Program-made: the position numbers and the translations under genes
Notes under the pieces: generated by a model
The model's database searches: none
Told to the model about the DNA's origin: nothing
The model's input: only the letters and a program-made list of their open reading frames with translations
Shown here: piece by piece, positions 8,196-15,536 of the stretch
Position numbering within the stretch: the first letter of the stretch is position 1
Layout of the letters: each line of letters opens with the position of its first letter
Assembly (NCBI GenBank): GCA_910586245.1
Contig: CAJUFY010000002.1
Coordinates: 124,001-188,000 of the forward strand
Origin: an uncultured Christensenella sp.
GTDB taxonomy: Bacteria > Bacillota > Clostridia > Christensenellales > Borkfalkiaceae
DNA: 64,000 nucleotides
Direction of reading: 5' to 3'

Positions 8196-8225
8196 AACCC
8201 ACCCTTGCGGGCGGGTTTATTTTAT
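8195..8225. terminator. Intrinsic terminator between queH and PLC-like gene
   Basis: AAACCCACCC (8195-8204) pairs with GGGCGGGTTT (8209-8218) with one mismatch around a TTGC loop, followed by TATTTTATTT. It lies between convergent genes. Confidence 0.7.
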
Positions 8226-9041
8226 TTCTTCTCCGCTTAACAGATTTTTGTTGAACGCTTCGCGGGAGAGGTCACCCGCAAAAAACAACTGCGTCAGCCG
8301 CGCGGATTCGCCTGCCGCGCGGGAAAACGCTTCGTCTGCATTCGTAATTTTTTTAGTTTGCGCTCCTTCGGGACGCGGATAAAAACACGAAACGCGGGGT
8401 TTTAAATGCAAGAACCGCTCGATTCGCGTCCACGCGCCGTACTGCGATTTTTTATGAAAAAATCGCAGATACCGTTCGTAACGCTTCATCGCCCTTTCAA
8501 ACGTCCGCCGCGGGGGCGGCGATCGTTTCAACTGCTCTGAAAGCGCCGTGTACAGGCGGAACAGACATCCGTCGCGGTTGATCTCTTTTGCGGAAAAGGG
8601 GAAGTTCCAACGCTCGGAAGAACGGTTGAAAAGTTTGCGCGCAAAATATTCGTCCCAGTCCGTTTCGATTCTCTGGTGTTCCATGCCGCGCGTTTCGTTT
8701 GTGTTCAGATAGGCGTATACGAACGGGTGAAACACGACGTCGGCGGCGTAATGGCAAAGGTATCCCGCAAAATAGGCGCGCATGCATACGGCTTCTTCGC
8801 CCGAGAGCGTTTCGCCGTAACGGCGGAAAAAAGAAAACGTTTCGTAAACGTGTCTGCGGTGCAAAAGCCGTCCTAAATTAAACTGCTTTTTCGAAAGCGG
8901 TTGTAAAAAGAACAGTGCGTCCGGACCCTGCGTGCCGAGAAAAAAGTAATCTTCGCGGTCGGACGCGGCGGTTTTGATCTGTGGCGGAAATGCGGCTTTG
9001 GCGGCTTCGCCGATCAGTTGATGCGTGATACAAGAGGGCAT
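8217..9041 (-). CDS. Zinc-dependent phospholipase C-family protein
   Basis: The 274-residue protein carries the spaced His/Asp residues of the zinc-dependent phospholipase C fold: ITHQLIGE at the start, FFLGTQGPD, then GYLCHYAADVVFHPFV and EHQRIETDWD. These would bind zinc ions. No signal peptide is visible, so unlike the secreted toxins it is probably cytoplasmic; many Bacillota carry such intracellular homologues of unknown substrate. It stands alone, convergent with queH. Activity on phospholipids is inferred from the family only. Confidence 0.75.
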   Translation of the reverse strand: MPSCITHQLIGEAAKAAFPPQIKTAASDREDYFFLGTQGPDALFFLQPLSKKQFNLGRLLHRRHVYETFSFFRRYGETLSGEEAVCMRAYFAGYLCHYAADVVFHPFVYAYLNTNETRGMEHQRIETDWDEYFARKLFNRSSERWNFPFSAKEINRDGCLFRLYTALSEQLKRSPPPRRTFERAMKRYERYLRFFHKKSQYGAWTRIERFLHLKPRVSCFYPRPEGAQTKKITNADEAFSRAAGESARLTQLFFAGDLSREAFNKNLLSGEEIK

Positions 9042-9116
9042 AATTTACTCCGATACGGTTATAGCCGATTCGCAAGAAAAAAATGCACGGAAAATCCATG
9101 CATTTTTACGTTACGT

Positions 9117-9338
9117 TCATTCGTATCGATCGGGATAGTCCGTTTGTCCCAAAAGATAGTCGACACTCGTATGGTAAAATTTTGCCAGTTTGATCAAAAC
9201 TTGCGTGGGCACGTCGTTTTCGCCCGTCTCGTATTTCGAGTACCCCGTTTGCGACATACCGAGCATTTTCGCAACCGCAGTCTGATTCAAATCATGGTCT
9301 TCCCGTAATTCTCTGATACGTCGATACATAATTCTCAT
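9117..9338 (-). CDS. Small XRE-family regulator (module 1)
   Basis: This 73-residue protein is a single Cro/CI-type helix-turn-helix: LNQTAVAKMLGMSQTGYSKY followed by a GENDVPTQVLIKLAKFY helix and the usual VDYLLG end. A second possible start is the ATG three codons in; neither has a clear ribosome site. It is divergent from a PH-domain membrane protein gene whose promoter contains a perfect palindrome (9390-9408), the likely binding site. The gene arrangement is the mirror of the module at 61198-61832. Confidence 0.85.
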   Translation of the reverse strand: MRIMYRRIRELREDHDLNQTAVAKMLGMSQTGYSKYETGENDVPTQVLIKLAKFYHTSVDYLLGQTDYPDRYE

Positions 9339-9382
9339 TTTGCGATAGAATAAAAAAATTATAACATAATTTCAAAATACGC

Positions 9383-9411
9383 TTGACAATTAACCTAAAA
9401 CAGGTTAAAAT
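9383..9411 (+). promoter_or_regulatory. Promoter with palindromic operator in the spacer (module 1)
   Basis: TTGACA at 9383-9388 and TAAAAT at 9406-9411 have a 17-base spacer. The palindrome TTAACCT-aaaac-AGGTTAA at 9390-9408 (7-bp perfect arms) occupies the spacer and runs into the -10 box. A bound repressor would block RNA polymerase; the divergent XRE protein is the obvious candidate. Confidence 0.7.
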
Positions 9412-9461
9412 AATCACAGCGAAAGACACGATTCGACAAAATATGAAAGAGGTATTAAAAA

Positions 9462-9935
9462 ATGAGTAAGTACGTGGAACAAAATCTCGGCAAAAACGAA
9501 GTGATCGTAAAGAAAGCGGACAGAAACGGTTTGTTTTTATTGTCGACCTGGCTGAAAGGCATTTTGCTTTGCTGGCTGCTGTTGATTCCTACGATCAAAG
9601 CGATCATCGCAACCGTACAGTTCAATCACGTGGAGCTTGCGATTACGAATAAACGGGTCGTCGGAAAAACGGGCGTTGTGAATACCAAAGCGCTTGATGC
9701 GTCCCTCAATAAAATTCAGAACGTTTCCGTCACGCAGAAGCTGGGCGGAAAAATTTTCAATTACAGCACGATCAAAATCAACACCGCGGCGGGGGAATAC
9801 CAGTTCGGCGCGATCAAGCATGCCGACGCGTTCAAAAACATGCTGATGGCGCAAATCGACCAGTTCGACGAAGACCGGATGAAGCAGCAGGCGGATCAGA
9901 TGGCGCAGGCAATGGCGGGCGTAATCAACCGCTGA
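9462..9935 (+). CDS. Membrane protein with bacterial PH (bPH2) domain
   Basis: The 157-residue protein has one or two hydrophobic segments (about residues 26-48) followed by a bPH2-type domain: ELAITNKRVVGKTGVVN, the SLNKIQNVSV strand, LGGKIFNYSTIKINT and a final helix. The start has AAAGAGG 9 bases upstream. It is the first gene after the operator-containing promoter and precedes a second PH-like membrane protein by 7 bases. Members of this domain family are membrane proteins of mostly unknown function, some linked to secretion stress or bacteriocin immunity. The function here is not known. Confidence 0.75.
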   Translation: MSKYVEQNLGKNEVIVKKADRNGLFLLSTWLKGILLCWLLLIPTIKAIIATVQFNHVELAITNKRVVGKTGVVNTKALDASLNKIQNVSVTQKLGGKIFNYSTIKINTAAGEYQFGAIKHADAFKNMLMAQIDQFDEDRMKQQADQMAQAMAGVINR

Positions 9936-9942
9936 GCCGCGT

Positions 9943-10509
9943 ATGGCAACAAATTCCGAAGCCGTTCTTTGCCGCGCGAAAATCAGCAAAGCGGCGGCGG
10001 TTGCATTCTGGATTTCCGTGCCTTGCTTTCTTTTGATCGGGTTCTGCGGCGCGTATCTGCCAGGAATCCTCGGCTACTACCGCGACGGGGAGCTGATGAA
10101 GGCTTTGCTCGAAGGGATCGGTACGGAAACGGCGACTTTTTCCGACGTGTTTTCGGCGGTGAAAGATCATCTCGTTGAAAAGATTCCGCCCTTTCTTTCG
10201 GGATTTCTTATCTTTCTCGCCGTATTGCTGGTAACGGCGTGGTTCGGTTGGTCTTGCGTATACACGCGCATTCATTTTAACGATTCTTTGCTGGTTACCG
10301 ATTTTCGTGTCGTCGGAAGAACGGGGAGGCAATCGTTTGAAGCGCCGCTGCGCGAAATCAAAAATGTCTTCGTCGGGCAATCGGTTGCGGGAAGAATTTT
10401 CGGTTACGGGTATCTTACCGTTCAGGCGGAAAAAGGTTCCTTTACCGCAAAAAACGTAAAACGCGTCCGTGAAATACAACAATTGATCATAGGTAAAATC
10501 GAGGAATAA
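9943..10509 (+). CDS. Second membrane protein with PH-like domain
   Basis: The 188-residue product has two long hydrophobic segments (about 19-45 and 84-108) and then a bPH2-like C-terminus: SLLVTDFRVVGRTGRQ, PLREIKNVFVGQSVAGRIFG, YGYLTVQAEKGS. It parallels the preceding gene (RVVGKTG versus RVVGRTG, KIQNVSV versus EIKNVFV) and probably arose by duplication. The two are almost certainly one operon under the 9383 promoter and end at the hairpin at 10533. Confidence 0.72.
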   Translation: MATNSEAVLCRAKISKAAAVAFWISVPCFLLIGFCGAYLPGILGYYRDGELMKALLEGIGTETATFSDVFSAVKDHLVEKIPPFLSGFLIFLAVLLVTAWFGWSCVYTRIHFNDSLLVTDFRVVGRTGRQSFEAPLREIKNVFVGQSVAGRIFGYGYLTVQAEKGSFTAKNVKRVREIQQLIIGKIEE

Positions 10510-10532
10510 TCACCCTTACGATTTCTTGTACG

Positions 10533-10565
10533 AAAGCCGTGCGGCATTGCCGCGCGGCTTTTGTG
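10533..10565 (+). terminator. Intrinsic terminator after PH-domain operon
   Basis: AAAGCCGTGCGGC (10533-10545) pairs with GCCGCGCGGCTTT (10549-10561) with one G-T pair around an ATT loop, ending in a short T run. Confidence 0.75.
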
Positions 10566-10663
10566 TATGCTTTCGATTCGGGAAAGAAATAATAGGTGCA
10601 GATATCCTTCGGCAAAAACGGATTTAATTCCGATTTTGCGGAAACAAACGAACTTTAATCTGC

Positions 10664-10704
10664 TGTAAACGCGTATTTATTCCGAAAAAATCCTGTGCTA
10701 AAAT
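10664..10704 (+). promoter_or_regulatory. Possible promoter and LacI-type operator of sugar importer operon
   Basis: TAAAAT at 10699-10704 is a reasonable -10 box with a weak -35 (TTTATT, 10676-10681). TGTAAACGCGTATTTA at 10664-10679 is a loose CG-centred dyad of the LacI/CcpA kind that overlaps the -35. No LacI-family gene is in the window, so this is tentative. Confidence 0.35.
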
Positions 10705-10727
10705 GAAATCGAAATAAGGAGGTTATT

Positions 10728-12011
10728 ATGAAGAAATTTTTGAAACGCGCGGCGTTCCTGTCCGCGGTAACGGCGGCATGCTTCGGTTGTCTGATCGGTT
10801 GCGGCAATCAAACGGGCGGCGGCAACGCCAACGGGTTCACGGTAATCCGCTTCTGGAACGGTTTCACGGGTGCGGACGGCGAGACGATGGATCGGATCGT
10901 AGAACAATTCAACGCCGAGTACGAATCGCAGAAAGTGAAAGTCGTGGCGGACAAAATTCCGTGGGATACGCTGTTTACGAAAATTACGACGACCAAAACG
11001 AATCTGCGCTCCGCGCCGCATATCGTGGCGATGTCCGCTTCCCGTATAGCCGGCATGAACGGAAAGGGTATTTTGACGGAACTCAACGGGATCGAAGAAT
11101 ACCTGAACGTTTCCGCTGACGAATATCTTGCGCCCGCGTGGAACGGCGGCGTGATCGGAGGAAAGCGTTACGGCTTCCCGATCGACGTGCACCCCACGGC
11201 GATGTATTACAATAAAAATCTGATTTCCGAAGAAGAACTTCCTACGACCTGGGCGGAATTCAAAAGCGTGTGCGAAGAAAAGACGGGGAACGGAGTTTAC
11301 GGCTGGGCGGTTCCTTCGATGTATTCGATCACCAAAGACGTGTATCTCAATATGCTGTACAGCGCGGGCGGTTCGATGTTCAACGCGTCCGACGAGCCCG
11401 TATTCGATTCCGCAATCGGTGCGCAGCAGCTTTCCTTTCTGTACGACCTCATTTACGGCAAAAATCCCGTTTCGCCCAAAGACGTCGGATCGGGCGGGGA
11501 TTTCACGTTGTTCACGCAAGGGAAATCGCTGTTCTATTTCGACGGGCCGTGGGTGATTAACACGTTCGGATTGTTCGACAATGCCGATTCGAATATCGGC
11601 GTCGCGCCCTGTCCCGAATCGGTCGGAGAGGGGAATTCCAACTTTGCGGGTTCGCACCAATTTACGCTCATGAAGAACACGGTGACGAGCGACAGTATAA
11701 AACAGACCTGTTATACGTTCATGCGCTACGTGAACGAGCATTCCATCGCATGGGCAAAAGCGGGACAGGTTCCCGCGCTCAAAGCCGTGCACGAAACCGA
11801 AGAGTACAAGACGCTTGCGCCGCTTACGGCGTTCACGCAGATGGCGTACACCGCGACGCTCGGCGAAATCGGATATCAGTACTGGTACGAAGCTTACAAT
11901 AAAATGGGCGTCGGCGTTTCGAACGCGCTCTCTAAAATTCAAGCCCCCCAACAGGCTTTGACGACCGCCGTTTCCGACTTTAAGTCGTGGCTGGAAGATG
12001 AAGCCGTTTGA
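10728..12011 (+). CDS. ABC sugar importer, solute-binding lipoprotein
   Basis: The 427-residue protein starts with a lipoprotein signal peptide ending in LIGCG. The mature part follows the carbohydrate family 1 binding-protein pattern: FTVIRFWNGFTGADGETMDR at the start, IVAMSASRIAGM, GGKRYGFPIDVHPTAMYYNK, LPTTWAEF and GKSLFYFDGPWV. It should capture an oligosaccharide outside the cell and pass it to the two permeases downstream. The neighbouring arabinofuranosidases suggest arabino-oligosaccharides, which is inference. A GGAGG site precedes the start. Confidence 0.9.
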   Translation: MKKFLKRAAFLSAVTAACFGCLIGCGNQTGGGNANGFTVIRFWNGFTGADGETMDRIVEQFNAEYESQKVKVVADKIPWDTLFTKITTTKTNLRSAPHIVAMSASRIAGMNGKGILTELNGIEEYLNVSADEYLAPAWNGGVIGGKRYGFPIDVHPTAMYYNKNLISEEELPTTWAEFKSVCEEKTGNGVYGWAVPSMYSITKDVYLNMLYSAGGSMFNASDEPVFDSAIGAQQLSFLYDLIYGKNPVSPKDVGSGGDFTLFTQGKSLFYFDGPWVINTFGLFDNADSNIGVAPCPESVGEGNSNFAGSHQFTLMKNTVTSDSIKQTCYTFMRYVNEHSIAWAKAGQVPALKAVHETEEYKTLAPLTAFTQMAYTATLGEIGYQYWYEAYNKMGVGVSNALSKIQAPQQALTTAVSDFKSWLEDEAV

Positions 12012-12071
12012 TTCCTTCCCCGTTCCGCTTCCTCTTGGAAGCGGAACGAATGGAATGATGCGAGGTACGGT

Positions 12072-12971
12072 ATGCAAGAAATCAAAGTAAAAAAATTATT
12101 CCGCAGAGTTACTCCATATCTGTTCGTCGCGCCGTTTATGCTTCTGTTTTTGCTCTTCGGTCTCGTTCCGCTCGTCATGAGCATCGTGATCAGTTTTACG
12201 AAGTTCGATTACGTTTCTCCTATGGAGTGGAATCATTTCAATAACTATAAACTGTTATTCGGAATCGTGGGCTCGGGCGCGGTCGCAAAGTCGTTCTGGA
12301 ACGGCGTGTTGCACACGTTGCTGTTCGTCGCGGTCGAAACGCCGATTTTAATCGCCGTGCCGATGGGCGTTGCATTGCTTGTTTCTCGTTGCAAAGCGGT
12401 CAAAAAGTTTTCGATGGGATTCTTCTATTTTCCTACCATTCTGTCGATTACGACGGTCTGCATTCTTTGGAACTTTTTGCTCGATACGAACGCGGGCGTC
12501 ATCAATCACTATCTCGGCAAGGCGATCCCCTGGATTACGCAAATGCCGTACGCCTGGATTTCCATTTTCATGCTTTCGTCATGGTGGGGAATCGGCGGCA
12601 ACATGGTCTTGTATATCGCGGGCATTGCGAACGTGCCGCAAGATCTTCTGGAAGCGGCGAAACTCGACGGAGCGGGCGCGGCAACGCGGTTTTTCCGCAT
12701 TACGCTTCCCTGTATGCGCCGTACCTTAATCTATACGGTGATTATGACGACGATCGGCAGTTTCAACATGCTCGGTCAGTCGCAGGTGCTTACGGCGGGC
12801 GGTCCCAACTACGGAACGACGACGGGGATGATGGTCATTTACGACACGGCGTTCGGCGGGGCGAATAACTTCGGCAGGGCGTGCGCCATGTCTATCGTCT
12901 TCGGGCTGATCATGTTCGGCTTTACCTTTTTCGCATACCGTTTGCAGATTGCGGACGACGGGGAGGGCTGA
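12072..12971 (+). CDS. ABC sugar importer, permease 1
   Basis: The 299-residue protein has six hydrophobic segments and the EAA loop EAAKLDGAGAATRFFRITLP (about residues 195-214), which contacts the ATPase. It matches the MalF/UgpA-type carbohydrate permeases. It lies 60 bases after the binding protein gene and its stop codon is followed within 2 bases by the second permease. No ATPase gene is in this operon. Confidence 0.9.
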   Translation: MQEIKVKKLFRRVTPYLFVAPFMLLFLLFGLVPLVMSIVISFTKFDYVSPMEWNHFNNYKLLFGIVGSGAVAKSFWNGVLHTLLFVAVETPILIAVPMGVALLVSRCKAVKKFSMGFFYFPTILSITTVCILWNFLLDTNAGVINHYLGKAIPWITQMPYAWISIFMLSSWWGIGGNMVLYIAGIANVPQDLLEAAKLDGAGAATRFFRITLPCMRRTLIYTVIMTTIGSFNMLGQSQVLTAGGPNYGTTTGMMVIYDTAFGGANNFGRACAMSIVFGLIMFGFTFFAYRLQIADDGEG

Positions 12972-12972
12972 G

Positions 12973-13845
12973 ATGAAACCCGTCGAAAGAGTAAAGCATT
13001 ATTTCAAAAACAATTCGAAAAAGACGATTGCCGGCACCGCCGCGTGCTATCTGGCGTTGGCGCTGTGCGTGCTCGTCATTCTCGTGCCGCTGCTGTGGGC
13101 GATTGCGACTTCGTTCAAATACGATACGGACGTGCTCGACGTCAACGTAACGCTGTTTCCGCGGCGGGTGACGTTCGAAAATTACATCGGCATTTTGTCC
13201 AATCCCAACGTGCCGATTCTGCTGTGGTTCGGGAACAGCCTCGTCATAGCGGTAATTTACGTCGTATTGTATCTGATCATATCTTCGTTGGCGGCGTATG
13301 CGTTTTCGCGCCTCAAGTTCAAGGGCAGAGACGCTATGTTCTGGCTCGGTATGTCTTCGATGATGATCCCCGGCGTCATCAATATGATTCCGAACTATAT
13401 CATCATCGACGGACTGGGTTTGGTGGATAATATTTTTTCGATGATTCTGCCGGGCTTGGGCGGCGTATTCGGCGTTTTCATGTTAAAGCAATTCATGAAA
13501 GGGCTTCCGATGTCGTACGACGAAGCGGCGAAAATCGACGGTGCGAACGAATTCCAAATTTATTTTCACATCGTTCTGCCCCTTTGCGCGCCCGTGCTCG
13601 TCACGCTTGCGATCTTCTCTTTTCAGGGCAACTGGAACGATTACGTGTGGCCGCTGATCGTTACCAATTCGGCGCAGACGCGCACCCTGACTGCGGGACT
13701 CGTGACGTTTTCGGGCAGTTACGCGCACCAGTACGGGAAACAGATGGCGGGCGCGATGCTTTCCGCATTGCCGATTTTGTTGATATTCCTGTTGGGGCAA
13801 AAATACTTTATCAAAGGAATTTCCTTAGGCGGAATCAAAGGTTGA
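12973..13845 (+). CDS. ABC sugar importer, permease 2
   Basis: The 290-residue protein is of the MalG/UgpE type: six hydrophobic segments and the EAA loop DEAAKIDGANEFQIYFHIVL. The C-terminus KYFIKGISLGGIKG is the usual ending of this family. I chose ATG 12973, preceded by GGGAGGG, over an in-frame upstream ATG that would overlap permease 1. It pairs with permease 1 to form the channel. Confidence 0.9.
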   Translation: MKPVERVKHYFKNNSKKTIAGTAACYLALALCVLVILVPLLWAIATSFKYDTDVLDVNVTLFPRRVTFENYIGILSNPNVPILLWFGNSLVIAVIYVVLYLIISSLAAYAFSRLKFKGRDAMFWLGMSSMMIPGVINMIPNYIIIDGLGLVDNIFSMILPGLGGVFGVFMLKQFMKGLPMSYDEAAKIDGANEFQIYFHIVLPLCAPVLVTLAIFSFQGNWNDYVWPLIVTNSAQTRTLTAGLVTFSGSYAHQYGKQMAGAMLSALPILLIFLLGQKYFIKGISLGGIKG

Positions 13846-13849
13846 GTTT

Positions 13850-15523
13850 ATGAAAAATTACGGAAAGTACTGTCCGAATCCGCAGTTCGAACGGAAAGAT
13901 TATCAGTTTCTTTGCGGCGAGTGGGAATTTGCGTTCGGCGATTCCGATGCGCCTCCCGCGTTCGACCGCACCATTGTCGTTCCGTACAGTTACGAATGCA
14001 AAGCCAGCGGTATCGGCGACGAGAGCGTGCATAACCGCGTCTATTACCGCAGAAAATTTACGGTGAAAGCGCACCGCGGGAAATTGCTCCTTTGGTTCGA
14101 AGCGGTTGACTACCGCGCGGAAATATACGTGAACGGTACGTTTGCGGGCGAACATGCGGGCGGGTTCACGCAGTTTTGCATCGACGTAACTGCGCTCGCG
14201 CACGAGGGGGAAAATACGCTCGCCGTTTGCGTAGAGGACAGTTTGAGCAAATCGCAGCTGCGCGGCAAACAGCGGGCGAAAGAAAGCAGTTACGACTGTT
14301 GGTATGTGCAGACGACGGGTATTTGGAAACCGGTGTGGTTGGAATATGCGGGCGACGCGTATCTGCTCGGCTGTTCTTTCGATGCGAAACGAAGCGGCGC
14401 GGTGCGCTATGCGTTGAACCTTTCCGAACCTGCGCAAGCTTCGATCGAAGCGTTCGACGGCGATCGCCTCGTTGCGCGGGAGGTTTGCGCGGGCGCGCGG
14501 TGCGAAGGGGAATTTTTCATCGCCGATCCCAAACTCTGGAGCAGCGATTCGCCGAATTTGTACCGCGTGAAAATTACAGTAAACGGAACGGTTCCCGATC
14601 GGGTTGATTCCTATTTCGGGATTCGCGAAATCGAACTCAAAGAGGACGGCGTTTACGTGAACGGGCGGCGGGAATTTCAGCAGATGATTCTCGACCAAGG
14701 TTACTGGGAGGACACCATGCTCACCGCCCCCGACGAGGACGCGCTCGAAAAAGACGTGAAGCTGATCAAACGAATGGGCTTTAACGGCGTACGGAAACAC
14801 CAGAAAGTAGAGAGCGGCGTTTTCTATTATTTTTGCGATTTATACGGGTTGTACGTTTGGGGAGAAATTCCGAGCCCCTACGCCTTCGACGAGCGGATGC
14901 AGGAGGATTATCTGCGCGACGGCAAAGACATCGTATTGCAGTTGCGCAACCATCCGAGCGTGATTTGCTGGTTGCTCTTTAACGAAACCTGGGGCGTTTC
15001 CGAAATCAAAACGGACGTGAACGAACAGCAGTTCGTGGAGCGCGCTTACGAAACGGTGTGCGCGCTCGATTCCAGACCGATTATCACCAACGACGGCTGG
15101 CATCATCTGAACAGCGACATTTTATCGTTGCACGAGTACGAGCAGGATCCGGAACTGTTTACGAAAGAGTATGCCGAAAAGGATTACGTCGTCAGTCGGA
15201 AGGTGATCAACGTAAATACATACGGCAACGCGTTTGCAAAAGGATACCGTTACGGCGGACAGCCGATTATGATTTCGGAATACGGCGGAATCGCCATTGC
15301 GGGAGAGGGCTGGGGTTACGGCGCGGGCGCGGCGGATATCGAGGATTACGAAACGCGCGTGCGCAAGATCGTGGGCGCGATCGACGGGATCGACTATCTT
15401 TCGGGCTGTTGCTATACGCAGTTGACCGACGTGCAACAGGAAGTCAACGGTCTGCTCACGGCGGACAGAGTTCCGAAAATTCCGCTCGAAAGAGTGTGCG
15501 AAATCTTCGGCGCGCGCAAATGA
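13850..15523 (+). CDS. Glycoside hydrolase family 2, cytoplasmic
   Basis: The 557-residue protein has the GH2 order: an N-terminal jelly-roll (RVYYRRKFTV, DYRAEIYVNG), an immunoglobulin-like domain and a TIM barrel. The acid/base glutamate is E379 in LLFNETWG and the nucleophile is E477 in MISEYGG. It has no signal peptide, so it acts inside the cell, probably on oligosaccharides brought in by the importer just upstream (4-base gap). The family includes beta-galactosidases, beta-glucuronidases and beta-mannosidases; which one cannot be told here. It lacks the large C-terminal domain of LacZ. Confidence 0.88.
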   Translation: MKNYGKYCPNPQFERKDYQFLCGEWEFAFGDSDAPPAFDRTIVVPYSYECKASGIGDESVHNRVYYRRKFTVKAHRGKLLLWFEAVDYRAEIYVNGTFAGEHAGGFTQFCIDVTALAHEGENTLAVCVEDSLSKSQLRGKQRAKESSYDCWYVQTTGIWKPVWLEYAGDAYLLGCSFDAKRSGAVRYALNLSEPAQASIEAFDGDRLVAREVCAGARCEGEFFIADPKLWSSDSPNLYRVKITVNGTVPDRVDSYFGIREIELKEDGVYVNGRREFQQMILDQGYWEDTMLTAPDEDALEKDVKLIKRMGFNGVRKHQKVESGVFYYFCDLYGLYVWGEIPSPYAFDERMQEDYLRDGKDIVLQLRNHPSVICWLLFNETWGVSEIKTDVNEQQFVERAYETVCALDSRPIITNDGWHHLNSDILSLHEYEQDPELFTKEYAEKDYVVSRKVINVNTYGNAFAKGYRYGGQPIMISEYGGIAIAGEGWGYGAGAADIEDYETRVRKIVGAIDGIDYLSGCCYTQLTDVQQEVNGLLTADRVPKIPLERVCEIFGARK

Positions 15524-15536
15524 CGGGAGGTGAAAC

